DNA of 64,000 nucleotides. It comes from Magnolia sinica. Lineage: Eukaryota > Streptophyta > Magnoliopsida > Magnoliales > Magnoliaceae. Position numbers and translations under genes: made by a program. The first letter of the stretch is position 1, and each line of letters opens with the position of its first letter. This document shows, piece after piece, positions 25,268 to 38,300 of this stretch. The DNA lies in contig NC_080574.1 of the NCBI RefSeq assembly GCF_029962835.1, positions 26,820,001 through 26,884,000 of the forward strand, read 5' to 3'. The notes under the pieces are model-generated. The model was not told where the DNA came from. It ran no database searches and saw nothing but the letters and a program-made list of their open reading frames with translations.

Positions 25268-26410
25268 GGGCTCTTTGGTAGCTTGTATGTGGTATGAATT
25301 GGAATCCAAATCAACAATTATCATGAATTCAAAATTGAATCCGCAGCTGTGTTTGACAACTAATAATTAGAATGCATTGAAATTTTGCAATATATTCACA
25401 TGAACCTAAATTTGTTTAAGCGAACTAGCTTTAATATCCCAAACGTCATCGAAATATATACTTGGATGGAAATGAGGAAATTCTAAGCCCTATGTGGGCT
25501 ACGAAAGTGGGCCCACTGATTCTTCAATGTAAAATGGCCTGATTTTCCAAGCACAAGATCCAAAACTTTGGAAACCAACCACATGGAAAGCTCAAAATGC
25601 TTAGACAGGCCCACCGTCTTGTTTATGTGAAATCCGAAATCCACCCCGACTACCACATATGCCGCCCCATGTTATGAGCCCAAAAATCAGCCCCATCCGT
25701 GATTAAGTAGACCACACGATTGGAAACATTATATGGGGCAACGCTTATCCCCCAAACTATTTCCATTTGTGTGGCCCGCTTGAATCACGGATGGGCCTGA
25801 GACCAAAATTTAGTGTGGCATCTAATGGCTGGAATGGATTTCATATAATCATCAGGGTGGACCCTGAAAAAATCAAGGTTGACATCTCTCTCTCAACTAT
25901 TTCCTTTGGTGTGGCCCATCGTAATAACATGTCAACTTAATTTTTTAACCCAAGACCTAGCTTCGGATGATGTATCTAATGGTTGTAGTGGATTTCACGT
26001 AAACATCATAGTGGCCAATGTAAAAATCAAGGGTAGGTGTCCCTCTCCCATTTGTTCCCTTGGTATGGCCCACCTGAAGCATGGAATGTGCTGAATTTTG
26101 GGCCATGGGGTGATGGACCTGGTGGTTGGAGTGGATTTCATATTTAAAAATGGTGGGGGCCACCCAAGCCCACCAGGGCCATGATCCTAACATGGGTGCG
26201 TGTGTAGCTGTTTTAAAAGCATCCTTTCCAATGGTCAGATTTTGGACCTTTGGAGGATTCGGTGGTAATTGGGATTGAAATCACAGCTTCATGGAGAGAT
26301 TTCAAAAGTGTGTATTTTGTTGGAAATGAATTCCATTTCACACCAATTCACACCTCCCAAACCACTTCACTTTTTGTGTTTCACACCAATTCACACCAGC
26401 CAAAGACCCC
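25268..26410. mobile_element. MITE-like element abutting the HDC1 stop codon
   Basis: The ends are GGGCTCTTTGG (left) and, read from the right, GGGGTCTTTGG. Just inside, GGTATGAATTGG and GGTGTGAATTGG are shared. It is flanked by TTA (25265-25267) and TAA (26411-26413), which fits an insertion at a TWA target as used by Harbinger elements, although the two flanks are not identical. The right end lies exactly at the HDC1 stop. The interior includes an imperfect tandem array. No transposase was seen. Confidence 0.65.
25740..26160. repeat. Imperfect tandem repeat, about 150-bp units
   Basis: Two to three diverged units each run from a TCCC..TTTCC(A/T)TTTG..GTGGCCC block through CTAATGG to GGATTTCA and a CATCA-type block. 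They lie inside the element ending at the HDC1 stop. Confidence 0.55.
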
Positions 26411-29400
26411 TAACTTGGAGAGAGAAAATGAACCCGTGCCAGCGTATACTCTTTTCCGGCAATACAAACACCCGTTTGCGACCACCGGACATCTTCCCAG
26501 TCAAGATTCTCCTCCAATACCTGGAAAGTCCCGATAGAAGTAGACAGTTAATTACCAAAAACGCTAATATTGAGTTCTAAAAAGAATTACTCAAATACGA
26601 TGTTCATACACAAAAACGAGATGCATATACCATCTATAGACAGGGTAAATAAAATGTAATGGTAATACATCCAAACTCTTTTTATTTATTTATTTTTTTG
26701 TAGTGGAAACTGAAATTTTATCAAGCAAGATGAAAGTAACAACAAAATACAACCATACATCGAAAATGGATGCATAAACCATTCGTCTTGTCAGATGAGC
26801 TACAGCATGACAATGGGAAGGGTTGGATATTCTTGACTGTCTCATCACCATTCTGCCCTAGAACAGTGGGCAGAAGTCATGGGTCCATTGATCAGAGAGC
26901 TAGAGTCATGAATCTCAATATTGTCAGACCATGATCCACACAAGAGGTGCCCCATCGTGTGGATGGTGCAGGTGATGGGCATGTCTACTGATTTGCTGGT
27001 AGGATACCGCAAACTGATCCCCAGCGGATATAACACGAGATCTTAAACAAAAATAGAATTATAATAGAATCCCTGAAAAAGCCCTGACTCTTCTCCTTCT
27101 GTTCTTTACCATCTAATCAATATCTTTGACCATCCAATTGATAATCTTCTCAGGGACAGTTAACAGTTAACACAAGCAGGACTATCAATTCTGTAAGATC
27201 TTCAGACACCGACCCATAGAAGGTGGCTCATCATCTGGACATTCCATGTGAACGGGCATTGCATTGATTTGCTGGGAGAGATGGTTTACAGACCAAGTTT
27301 CAGTGTATAATTCATACATGGGAGCTTGGACATTGAGTCCTTGATAGAAGCCCTGAAGATACACCAACTCCTTACCTTTCGTTTCTTTACCAAAAGATTT
27401 CTCACTAAAATAGACTTTTATATATAAACAGCATTGAGTAATGGCATTTTTTTAAATTGGGATCGGGATGAATTCACCTTAAACAAGAGAAGATCACAGA
27501 AAACTATTGTAGAAAAAAGTCTCAAATGTTATAATGAAAATGTTCACACAGGCAAAACATCCATTACAATCTGACAGATGTTGATGTAAATATTCAAAAT
27601 TCTAGACAGGTGTGTAGAGATGCCTATGACCATTTCCATCAGTTTTATGAAAGTAGGACTATTTTGGTCATTTAAGAATCAAGGAAAGTACCTCTAAATG
27701 TTCGATGGGGAATGGGATTCCGATGGAATGCATGACTTTATGGGGAAGGGGCTTCTTACAACGGGACCATCGGAAAACATCGATGGTGTTCTCGCGATCT
27801 GCTTGATTTCTATCACTTAATTGGGTAGCATGTGAATTATGATTTTGAAGCTTTTCTGACTCTAATTCTGCTGCCTGAGCCATTGTGCCGTTGCTGACAG
27901 CCTTCTCTCCATTAAAACAGAGCTCATACCTATAGAGATAAAAGATGCCAAGAAAAAAAGAAAACAGAAAAAAGAAAAACCACACTTGAGAATTTGGGCA
28001 ATTGATTATTTCTTGGGATAAGGACCAAACTCCCCCTCGCCTATGTTTCCAAGACCACACACCCCCTCCTATTTTTATTCCAACCCCTTTTTCAATAAAC
28101 AGCCTCGTATGCTCCCTGGTAATAACAGTGTTAATTCCAATTTGTTTTTATTTTATGGAAAAATGTTTGTGTGACTTTGTAGGTCACTCCGGTCACATGT
28201 GGCATGACTTCGCTGAAGTGGATGGAACGTCTTCATGTGTATGAGATCCCTTGTCCATCAATTGCGCCACCCTGTGTTTGGACCAGCCCAAATATCAACC
28301 CGATTCAAAACTAAGGTGGGGTCAATGTTCAAAATATAGGTATCGTGTTACGTATCGCATCCTTGGGATATAGATACGTATCGATTATCGCACGGGATAT
28401 ATCGTTTGTATCGGGTAATTTATCACACTTTCAAGGAAACATGGGAAACATTGGGAAAAAGCTTGAATTTTTTAACGAAACTTCAGATATTGTTAAAAAA
28501 GACCTTAATACACACTTTTAAATAATAACATCTCAAAAAAGAAGTGCACATAGTATGTTTCCGTCATATAGGGTCCTATGCTATGCATTGTCTAACTGAA
28601 CTAATGCAACTATATTCAAATTAAATGCATAACATTTACAGTATATGTGATGATCATTTCATCAAATGCTCCTAAATACTTCAAAATTAGTCTCAATTAA
28701 CAGCTTGTTGAAGGAAATTTTCAGGAAAAAATATTTTTATTTTATTAAAAAAATATTTTTATTTTCCGAATAACAAATCAGTGGATCAGCCCTCATGCAT
28801 GCTTGATTTCATGTTAGGAATGCAACATTGCAAGCAATTTGGGAGAAATTATGGAAATTTTGAATTTTCCCAAATTTTCCCAAAATCGGGCCACCTACAC
28901 TCAAATTTCGAAATTAGAGTGTATGTGATGATCATTTCATCAAATACTCCTAAATACTTCAAAATTAGTCTCAATTGACATGGGAAACATGAAGAACCAA
29001 TGGATATCGAAATCAAAGCTCCAACTTCATGATTTTTCATGCAAAAACATGAAGAACCAATGGATTTGTAACCATTTGACATTGATTTAACATAATTTAA
29101 ACAAAAAAAAAAGAAAAGAAAAGAGATCGGCAATTGAAAATGCTCATCGGAACAAACGTGTGGGATATATCGGCACTACCTTTGCGTTTTGTATCGCACA
29201 GGTGGGATACAAGATATATCGTAGGATTTATCAGCCAATATCGTCATAATTAAAACATCGGGTGGGATATACCATAAGAAACATATGAGATGAGGATGCC
29301 CACCATTAAAATCATCCAAATTGTACATGGGTGCCTCTGGTGTATATATGTCAGGTCCAATCTGGTGTAGAAATGCCATCCAATCTATTCAATTGACATG

Positions 29401-30653
29401 CCCCACCAGGATGAAGGGCCGCCTCAAAAATTAGGACATTTGAACACTCAAGTGAGCCACACACAAACCTATGGCCAGGATCTCAACCACTCTGTACCTT
29501 GTGATGTGGCCCATCTGATTTGTGGATCTATTTGATTTTTTTACATCAAGGCCTAACATCAAGGATAGAAACCGATGGGCAAGGTGGATTTTGCATTTAC
29601 AACGTGGTGGGCCAAAGAGTTGGGTGTTTCCCACACTACGTAAAATCGGTGTTGCAGAGGATTCCGTTCCATTAACACCACTTTTGCAGAGGATTCCAAT
29701 CCAAGCCCTATTCCAATTAATTGGGGTCGGCTACATGAATCTTGTTCTACCATTCCACTCTATTGTTGAGAAATTATGTAATGGTGGAAACCGAAACGGT
29801 TTCCTTAAAGCATTATTCACTAGCTCTCGTCGGTATGAGATTGTTGTCGGGGTTTTAGCAAAAACTTTCAGGACACAACAAGCCTTGGTGGATCTGCATG
29901 CAACAATCACAAAGATTCCACGGCAGGAACTCGGTATGCAGTTGCTATTCTGGCAAACTCTGTGTTTTGAGAAAAACAAAGTACCCTCTATGAGTGTTTT
30001 CAGAGTGAAAAAGAAGAGAATAAATGTGTATAATCCTCGACTTACACGGGGTTTTATAGAGAATGAAGGGCCGTGCATTTTCTCAAAGAGGCGTTTCTTA
30101 AAGACGCATCTAAAACCATTCAAAATGGTAATGTCTTTTAAAAAGAGGCGTGACTCAATGGTCATGTCTTTTATAAAGAGACGCGACTTAACCTAAGAAG
30201 GCGAAAATAACCATTTCTCATGGCCAAAAAGCACAACGGAAAGATCTAACCGGCCAAAACATTGAAATGGTTGAAATTCGTCAATCCGACGGCCGATCGA
30301 TGAGACGTATGTATCTACTGGCCGATAGGTGAAACAACCACTCTCTTCTAGCCACTTAGCGCAACGTCGTTGATGGCTGACCGATTTCCATAATGGCTAA
30401 TCTCCGTCGGTCGATTTTTGAAATGGCCGATCTTGCGATGGACTTTCTCGCTATGGCCATTTTAGCAACAACTTAGCCTAGTCATGCAAAGTGCAAAGTG
30501 TGCCACTAGTGCCTCTACACCCACACTACCTCACAACCCACTGCCCATGCTGCATGTGCACGTGTGCGAGCACCAACGCAGGTGGGGGCGCAGCTAGCCT
30601 TCTTCTCTCTCCATTATCCAAGTAAGAATGCTAGAGAAATCAGAGCTTACAAA

Positions 30654-30691
<38 letters not shown>

Positions 30692-32255
30692 AGCAATGTG
30701 GGACTAAAGATTTCACAGAGTTTCACTTTTTCAAAAAAAAAAATTTGGAGGGAACGAGAAATTTAAAAACATTTTGAATTCAAGTAGAAAAGTGCATGTG
30801 CAAGACTAACGTTTCTATTATTTTAATTAACCAAACCCATTTGAACAAAAATCTCAACATCTATCAAGGAGTATACTTTCAATTAGACCATAGGGCATCG
30901 AGTCTTTTCTTATTACCTCCACCCATGTCCTATTGGGCATTCACCTCGCCCCTTTAGAGTCTTCAATTGATACCAACTCACTACTACACAGCGTGGTTCT
31001 TATTAAACAGTTGATCTCTTTTATGTACATTTGAAATAAGGGCTCTCACCTGATGGCCAAGGTGGATTTACATATACAATATTGTGGGCCCCGCATAGCT
31101 TGAGTGTCTTACGTAGTTGTGTGAAACGGGTGTTGTAAATGTGGGTGTTGTAAACGGTCCATTGCCACTTGCTGTTTCCGTTAAAGTAGGAGGTGGATGA
31201 GGTTACTAATTAAACTCGGGTATTACATTAGAAGGAAATAAAAGGAAAGGGTGCTTGGTCCGAGAAATATTTAAGGGGGTATTAGGTCATTATCCATTAT
31301 TTTTCCTTTGATGATAAGCTTCCATTTATCATCAAGTATTGAGACCTTCTGCAATTTGTCCTCAAGCCTTTGAGAAGGTCTACAAGAGAAATAACTTCAG
31401 CAATTAGTTCTCTAGATGCTTCTGACCAAGATATGAAATTCATTCATTGCCCAAAAGCAAAATCACATGAGATAATTCCCAATAGAGGTTTGCTAAGTAG
31501 GCTCGTAGACTTGGGGTTTGCTCATCTCCAATATCTCCACTGTAAATGTGGCGCATTTTAGGGCATATGGAACCAATAATCTGGTGGACACCATGTGAAG
31601 GAGATCAATGCCTCTGATTGCCCTAGCCATGTGCCACTTGACAGCGGAGATGATGGGGACAATGAATCCTACCCATAGTTAGCAAAACAGCATGTCAGAA
31701 ACACCACGGGAAATTCGTATTTAATTGTCTCAATCTTTAAAAATAGGGTCAAATTTTGGTCAAAGAAACGGAAACACCAAAATTTGACCAAAATTTTGGA
31801 GAATGAAAAGTTCAGGTTTAACAAGGTTTGGATAAAAAAAAAAAAAAAAAAAAACATAATGAAAAAAAAAAAACCCAGCTATATATGTGTATATATCATA
31901 TATAAATAAGATTAAAATAGAAAACTTCTATTAAAATAATTAGAGTTTCTCTACGTACAATAATGTATATAGTTAACCAAATAGTGTTCTTTCCCTCTCT
32001 CAAATCCTTCCTTTTCAAGAAATCTTCATATAAATTGATCTATCTCTACTAAATTCTCAAAATAAAAATTAAAAAATTAAAAAATTAAAAAAATAAAATT
32101 CCACTCAATTCTATCAATGGGTGGCAATTGGCAACCACCAACATCTACTTTCTAAACCACACCCAAAAAGTTTTTTTTTTTTTTTTTTAAATAAAAAGCT
32201 TTAAAAAACGCATTTAGTTCTGTTTGTTAGAAAAAACGAATTTTATTACTTATCT

Positions 32256-32323
<68 letters not shown>

Positions 32324-35300
32324 GTTTTTTCTTCTTTCAAAAAATACAAAGTTTGAAATGGAGTTTTGCTAACTATGAGATCCCACGTAAATCTCCAAGG
32401 ACATTGGCGAGCTTCTATATCTTTTCACCTTTTCCTATTACCATCAAATATTCAGATGAGTATTGGACTTGACAGAATATCAATAGAATGCATACCTATT
32501 TGAATGTGTTTCTAAGTACAGAACTTCCCCCTTCTTCAAGCGAGCAGACGTGTAAAGGGGCTTCTTCAGTCCCTTATCAGCAACTGTGCTTATGCTATAT
32601 TTAACCCTGAAGCAAATTTCCGAACAACAGTTAGTACTAGAATCATCTCATAGGTGCATTGTGATTAAAGAAAACCCCACAGAGAAACAAAAGAAAACCA
32701 ACTAATGAAACAAGTCCAAATTTGTACAGTCACACCTGGAACAGTTTACGATAGATTCTCAGCTTGCTGCTACTAAAATTTTCTCTAGCACCTAGAACTC
32801 CCAATTTCCGGAAATTTAAAACAATGACAAGAATAGATACTCGTTTCAGTGGCAAGTGTGCCTATGATTTCTTTCTTTTCAGGCAACGAGTTCTGGTACC
32901 TATAATTTACTTAGGTCCGTATCTGGATAATCCCTTTCCTGGTTTCATCTCTTCTTTATTTAAATTCTTCCAATTTCTCATCTTCAAACAAGCAGATTTT
33001 AAACCAAGTTTTCTTGCCCCATCTGGGTTGACCCTGGATGCGAGCGAGAACCAATGAGAAACTCAGGCATGTGAGTGGCCACCAAGTAACCATAACAATC
33101 AGGAATGAAGAGTTCGGAAAATGTCACAGAAGACAACACAGAACAGACGAACAGAAGAACCATGGACTGACAACATACATTATACTACCCTGTGATGAGT
33201 CCATTTTTTATGGATCGTGTAAGGAGTCAAATAAGTCATGAAATGTCAAAATTTTAAAATTCTGCTTCTTACTATTTCAATTTCTGGTAATAGTGAGGGC
33301 AATGAAAAAGGTGCAAGTTACTTCCCGAAAATATAATAAACATAAATGTGATAATTAGCTCAGAATAAGATTTTTCCGGCTGTAACTAAATAATATTTAT
33401 GCCTCCAAGCAAATACTACATATGCCGGTTATAGTGTGCCTAACTGAAAAGTGAGAGGAGTGCATAATGATTGGCTTAGGCAGAGACAGAGGTTAACAAA
33501 GAGGATATTCAATAGGATATATCAATTATTCTTAGAGTGGATCTGGGAAAAAAATCAATTATATCAAATGAGTAAATTCTTTCATAACAAAAGGGTAACA
33601 TAACTAGTGTAGTGAGAAAAATCTTCATCAGCACATACAGGGGTCACGTGGACAGGGGCATTTGGCAATGCCTGGTTACTGTAATTGCTGGCAATCATAA
33701 TTTCTTCCTTTGAGTAACATCCTGTAGTGGGGCATTGTGATTCTCATAAACTATTATGCCTGTGTTTGGTTTGCTTACAAGTTAGGAATCACGTGTGCGC
33801 TGTTTATTTATTTAAGAAGCATCCAAATTAAATTAACAAGCATTGCCCACTCTATCACCTGATCAACTACAACTCTCGAATATAAATTATATAACATGCA
33901 GTCAAATTGATGAATGAATTGGAGGCTGCCACGGGAGAAAATTTTGCAGCTGTGATTCAAAATGGCTAGGGAAATGTACTGCCCATTCATCATACCATGG
34001 TCTATCATTGATCTAGACCTCACATCATGTGGTTCTCACCATTGATCACCCATCCTGTAAAAAATCAATTTTATCCGAATCATCCATTCAATGGTTGGAA
34101 GCCCATTTGGATCCTACTACAAACAGTCTAATCACTGATCTAGACCATCCATCATATGGTCACACCCTTGAATGCCCATCACTATCAAAAAAATAATTTT
34201 TTGTTGGATGATCTTAATCGTCTAGTCAATGGTTAGGAAAATGAACAGCGATATAGATCATATCACAAATGGTCTGATCATTGACCTAGACTATCCATCA
34301 TGTGGGTCCCGCCCTTGATTGCACATCCCTCTCAAAAAATCACTTTGGATGATCCTAACCATCCATTCAATGCCTGGAGAAATGGATGGTCCACGTTGAT
34401 CATACTACAAATGGTCTTATCATTGATCTAGGCATTCGTCATGTGGGTACCTGATGCATTGCAGGTGGACCTAACTTATATGGAGGGCTAGGATTGATTA
34501 GGGCAGCCGACACCATGGGTCACACATATGTCTAGCACTTGTACAGTTTGAATTCAAATTTGGCGGGAATCCTAAGGATATTTTGAACATTTTCTTGTTG
34601 GTGGTTGGTAGTTAGGTGTTGGTTTAGTTGGAATCTTGGGTAACTAATAAAAGATTGCCAAAGGCAAGATTTATGGAATCCTTAATGGGTATTGGAGTGA
34701 AATTCCATTAGCTTTCCAAAACTGAAAGTGCCCATTTTTTAGTGTTGCAATCACTGGTGGGCATTTAAATTGCCGGGATTTTTTATGCCCATCATCCTCC
34801 AAGCACTGGATTTGTGAGGGTAGCAGGTATTAGAATACCCAGGCATTCGAATTACCACAATCCAAACAACCCACGATGACCAGTACTAGAAGTAACAACC
34901 ACAACAACAAATGACAGTAACAACAGGAAAACAATGGCTATAATAAACTACCTTCACTGCACATAAATTCCTATTTTTCTTTATTAAATTCAGGCCTAAA
35001 GGGAACTATTTGAAAGAACCTCAGAACATTGTATGAGCACTAAATGGTTTCGGTTATTGTAACTGTGCATGGACACAAGAGAATACATCACCACAAAACA
35101 CTGAATGGGGGCATCATCACACTCAATTGATTAGAGTTTCACACTCAAATGAAGAATCAAGGCATTCACAAACATAATAGATCACAGGGTATTTGTATAT
35201 TGACAGTTTGTGCTCATTGGTAGCATAAAAAGGGCATCAATCATCAAAAATATATCTCGAGGGAAGGTCAGAAGCATACCATGGTTCATTGCATAGGTTA

Positions 35301-38300
35301 TATTGTATGGTGACTTCACGTACAAATTTCTGCTGCAGCAATGCGTTCTGAGGAACAAAAGCCATCAAGTTTTTCATTTAAAAAAATAAAAATAAAAATA
35401 AAAATTCTTTTGCATGATAAAAGAAAGAAACTAGATTGGCAACAGAGGAAAACTCTGGAAGACAGCAATTAAAAAGTCTGACTTCCTTTTTTCTATAAAA
35501 GAAGTGCAAGATAATTCATATTCAAATTTTCAAATCTATGGATGAAGTTCTAGTCCATGTAGATGGAATAGTTGCCAACCCTTGGTACTTCTAGATAAAA
35601 ATATAGTACTGCAACATATGTGGACAAATTATAGTTCAAAGAAGAAAAGTAAAGACAGTTAAACAAAATAGATTTGCATGCAACTCACTAACCAGCTTGA
35701 AAAGTGACAAAATTGAAGGGACGTGCACAAAATCATTGTACCACCATTCTTATCTGATTTACGCTATTATTGTTAAGGTCCATAAATTTATTCCCCCACT
35801 ACTATATTAGTCTCAAAGTAGCATCATATGAACAGGGAAGCATAGACCTTTCCTGATGCAGGACAATTAACCGCTTGCTCTAAAAGCTCGAACTGATAGA
35901 ACATGGCGAATCAATCCCTTTATCTCATAGCCCAAGCCCCACAACCTAGGGTTAAGACCTCAGCCGAAACCCCCTTGTGGGCCCCACTTCACATGGGTTC
36001 CACTTCACACGAGCCACCTACCTTACACAGGCCACCCACCCCGAGTGTGCCCCTGTATCCCACAGGCCACCCCACTCGAGCCCAGTGTGAAAATGCCCCT
36101 GCATTATTTCCGATTCAAACTCAATTTTCTTTTCTTTTTCTTTTTTCCTTTTACTTCCAATGCCATCCGCATTTCAATTGAAGAACATGGCTATTCAAAA
36201 TCTGGGGATATATCCAAGGAAGTGGCTCAAATCTTTTTGAATGGGATGAAATTCAAGGTTGGGGATGGTGAAATTTCTTCAAAGATCTATAGATGGGTGA
36301 TTATACTCTAGCCGAGAGATTCCCTCAGCTTCCTACCTACCTCAAAGAATGGCAGAATGTGCTTGTTGAAGAGGTTGTTAAATAAAAACTCTTGTTAAAG
36401 AGGGCTATGAGTAAATGGGGAAGAAGATTTTGTGGACAACTCAATTCCAAAGAAAACAATAAGATCTTGAGATCAAATTGGTGATTGAACTACCATATTT
36501 CTTTAACAGGGTGATCTTCCATCCAGATGATGTGGCTAAATGAGTGTGAGTGCCATGCTCTTGTTACATGAATGGCTTTTTCTTTTTTCTTTTTTTTAAA
36601 AGGGTAGCTTAAAATTGTATTAAAAAACAAAGAAAAACCAAAATATAGAAAAGGGAAAAAGAAAACATAAAAGGGATGATGAGGAATCATCCGGCTATAC
36701 AAAGAAGAAAGCACCCGGCTTTCCTACAACATCTCCAGTGGGTGACCCTTGAATACATCGTTACTCTTGGCTATTCCATAACCATCCACCTAGCCTTGTG
36801 AAAAACCTGCTCTGGACACAGACTTGTCATTAAAAATCCTATCATTCTACTATAGGCAAGTTGTTAAAAGGACAAGAATAAGACCAAGGTGTCATATAGT
36901 CTTTTCATTCCTACCCAACTGAGCAAAATGCTACATGGAAAGGTCTCCAACTTTTTGAGGCATCACCCAGCTAGTCCCCAAGAGATTTTTTTTTAAAAAA
37001 AAATACTTACATAAAAATTCTTCCAAATCATTTGGTGAATTCACAATGGATGATCGTCGATAGTGGTAGTTGTACCAATGTGGTCTCCACTAGCACTTTA
37101 TCTCGTTTGGGTTTGAAACCTGAATCGCACCCTCAGCCCTATAGAGTGTCATGGGTGGATGCATCTTCCATGTCTGTTACCCAGTGATGTCTCGTGCCTG
37201 TTAACTTTGGATCCTATTCAGATTCGTTGTGGTGTGACATTTTAACTATGGATGTTGAACACATCATTTTGGTACAGCCTTGGTTATTTGACTGTGATGT
37301 GATGATATACGGCCACTCGAATGTGTGTTCATTCATGAATCAAGGCAAGATGATCACTAGTTCCTCTCCCACCAAAAAGCAATGCGGAAAAGAAAGTTGA
37401 GGGGAAATCAAGTAACCCAAGGGATACGAGGAAATCCCAACCTAAGTCTCTCCTTGTTATCAACACCAAGGAGTTTGAGAGAGAGACTACGGTGGATTCA
37501 ATTGTGTATGCCTTAGTAGTTAGAGAAGTTACACTCGATGTTAGTGTAGAGGGACCCTCTAAGGTGAAGTCGATTATGGATGAGTTTCACGATGTATTTC
37601 TAGAGGACTTACCAGATGAGCTTCCACCTATGAGGGACATCCAGCATGCCATTGATCTTATCCCTAGGTTGACTCTACTAAACCTTCCTCATTATCGAAT
37701 GAACCCTACGAAGCATGCAGAGTTGAAGATGCAAGTAGATGAGCTCCTCAAAAAAGGTTTCATTTTTGGAGAGTTTGAGTCTGTGTACCGTGCTAGTGCT
37801 TCTCACGCCTAAGAAAGATGGCGTGTGGCGCATGTGTGTGTACAGTAGAGCCATTAACAAAATCACGTCCAAGTACCAGTTTTCCATACCGCGTCTGGAT
37901 GATATGTTAGACATGATGGCAAGTGCCACCATCTTTTCGAAGATTGACCTCAAGAGTGGGTATCACCAAATACATATACGCCTAGGAGATTAGTGAAAGA
38001 CAGCCTTCAAGACGAATGATGGGCTATACGAGTGGCTAGTCATGCCCTTTGGCTTGACTAACGTCCCGAGCACATTTATGAGAGTGATGACCCAGGCGTT
38101 GAGACCTTTTTATGGGTAAATTCATTGTGGTGTATTTTGATGACATTCTTATATATAGCATATCAAAGGAATAACATCTCCACCATCTGAGGTAAGTTTG
38201 TGGGGTTCTCAAAACTGAAAAGTTGTACACCAACCTTAAGAAGTACACATTCATGTCAAAGAGTGTTATCTTCTTAGGGTTCATCGTATCATCTGAGGAC

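Larger units (their letters stand above)
29261..32495 (-). other. Rest of the HDC1 intron between exons 9 and 10
   Basis: No gene. A plant repeat word, AATTGGGGTCGGCTACATGA, is at about 29718. Short direct repeats of an AAAGAGGCGTGACT type lie at 30080-30190. The reverse complement near 31209-31227 starts TGTAATACCCGAGTTTAAT, which resembles an LTR end, but no partner was found. It ends with A- and T-rich tracts and a TA/GA microsatellite. Confidence 0.45.

Noticed and set aside
29522..30196. 224-codon open frame on the plus strand in an HDC1 intron
   Set aside because: The opposite strand is also open over most of it, the translation shows no family motif, and it contains short DNA direct repeats and a known plant repeat word. 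Treated as chance.
34012..34450. CRISPR-like array
   Set aside because: Units are long, diverged and directly abutting with no unique spacers, in a plant nuclear intron.
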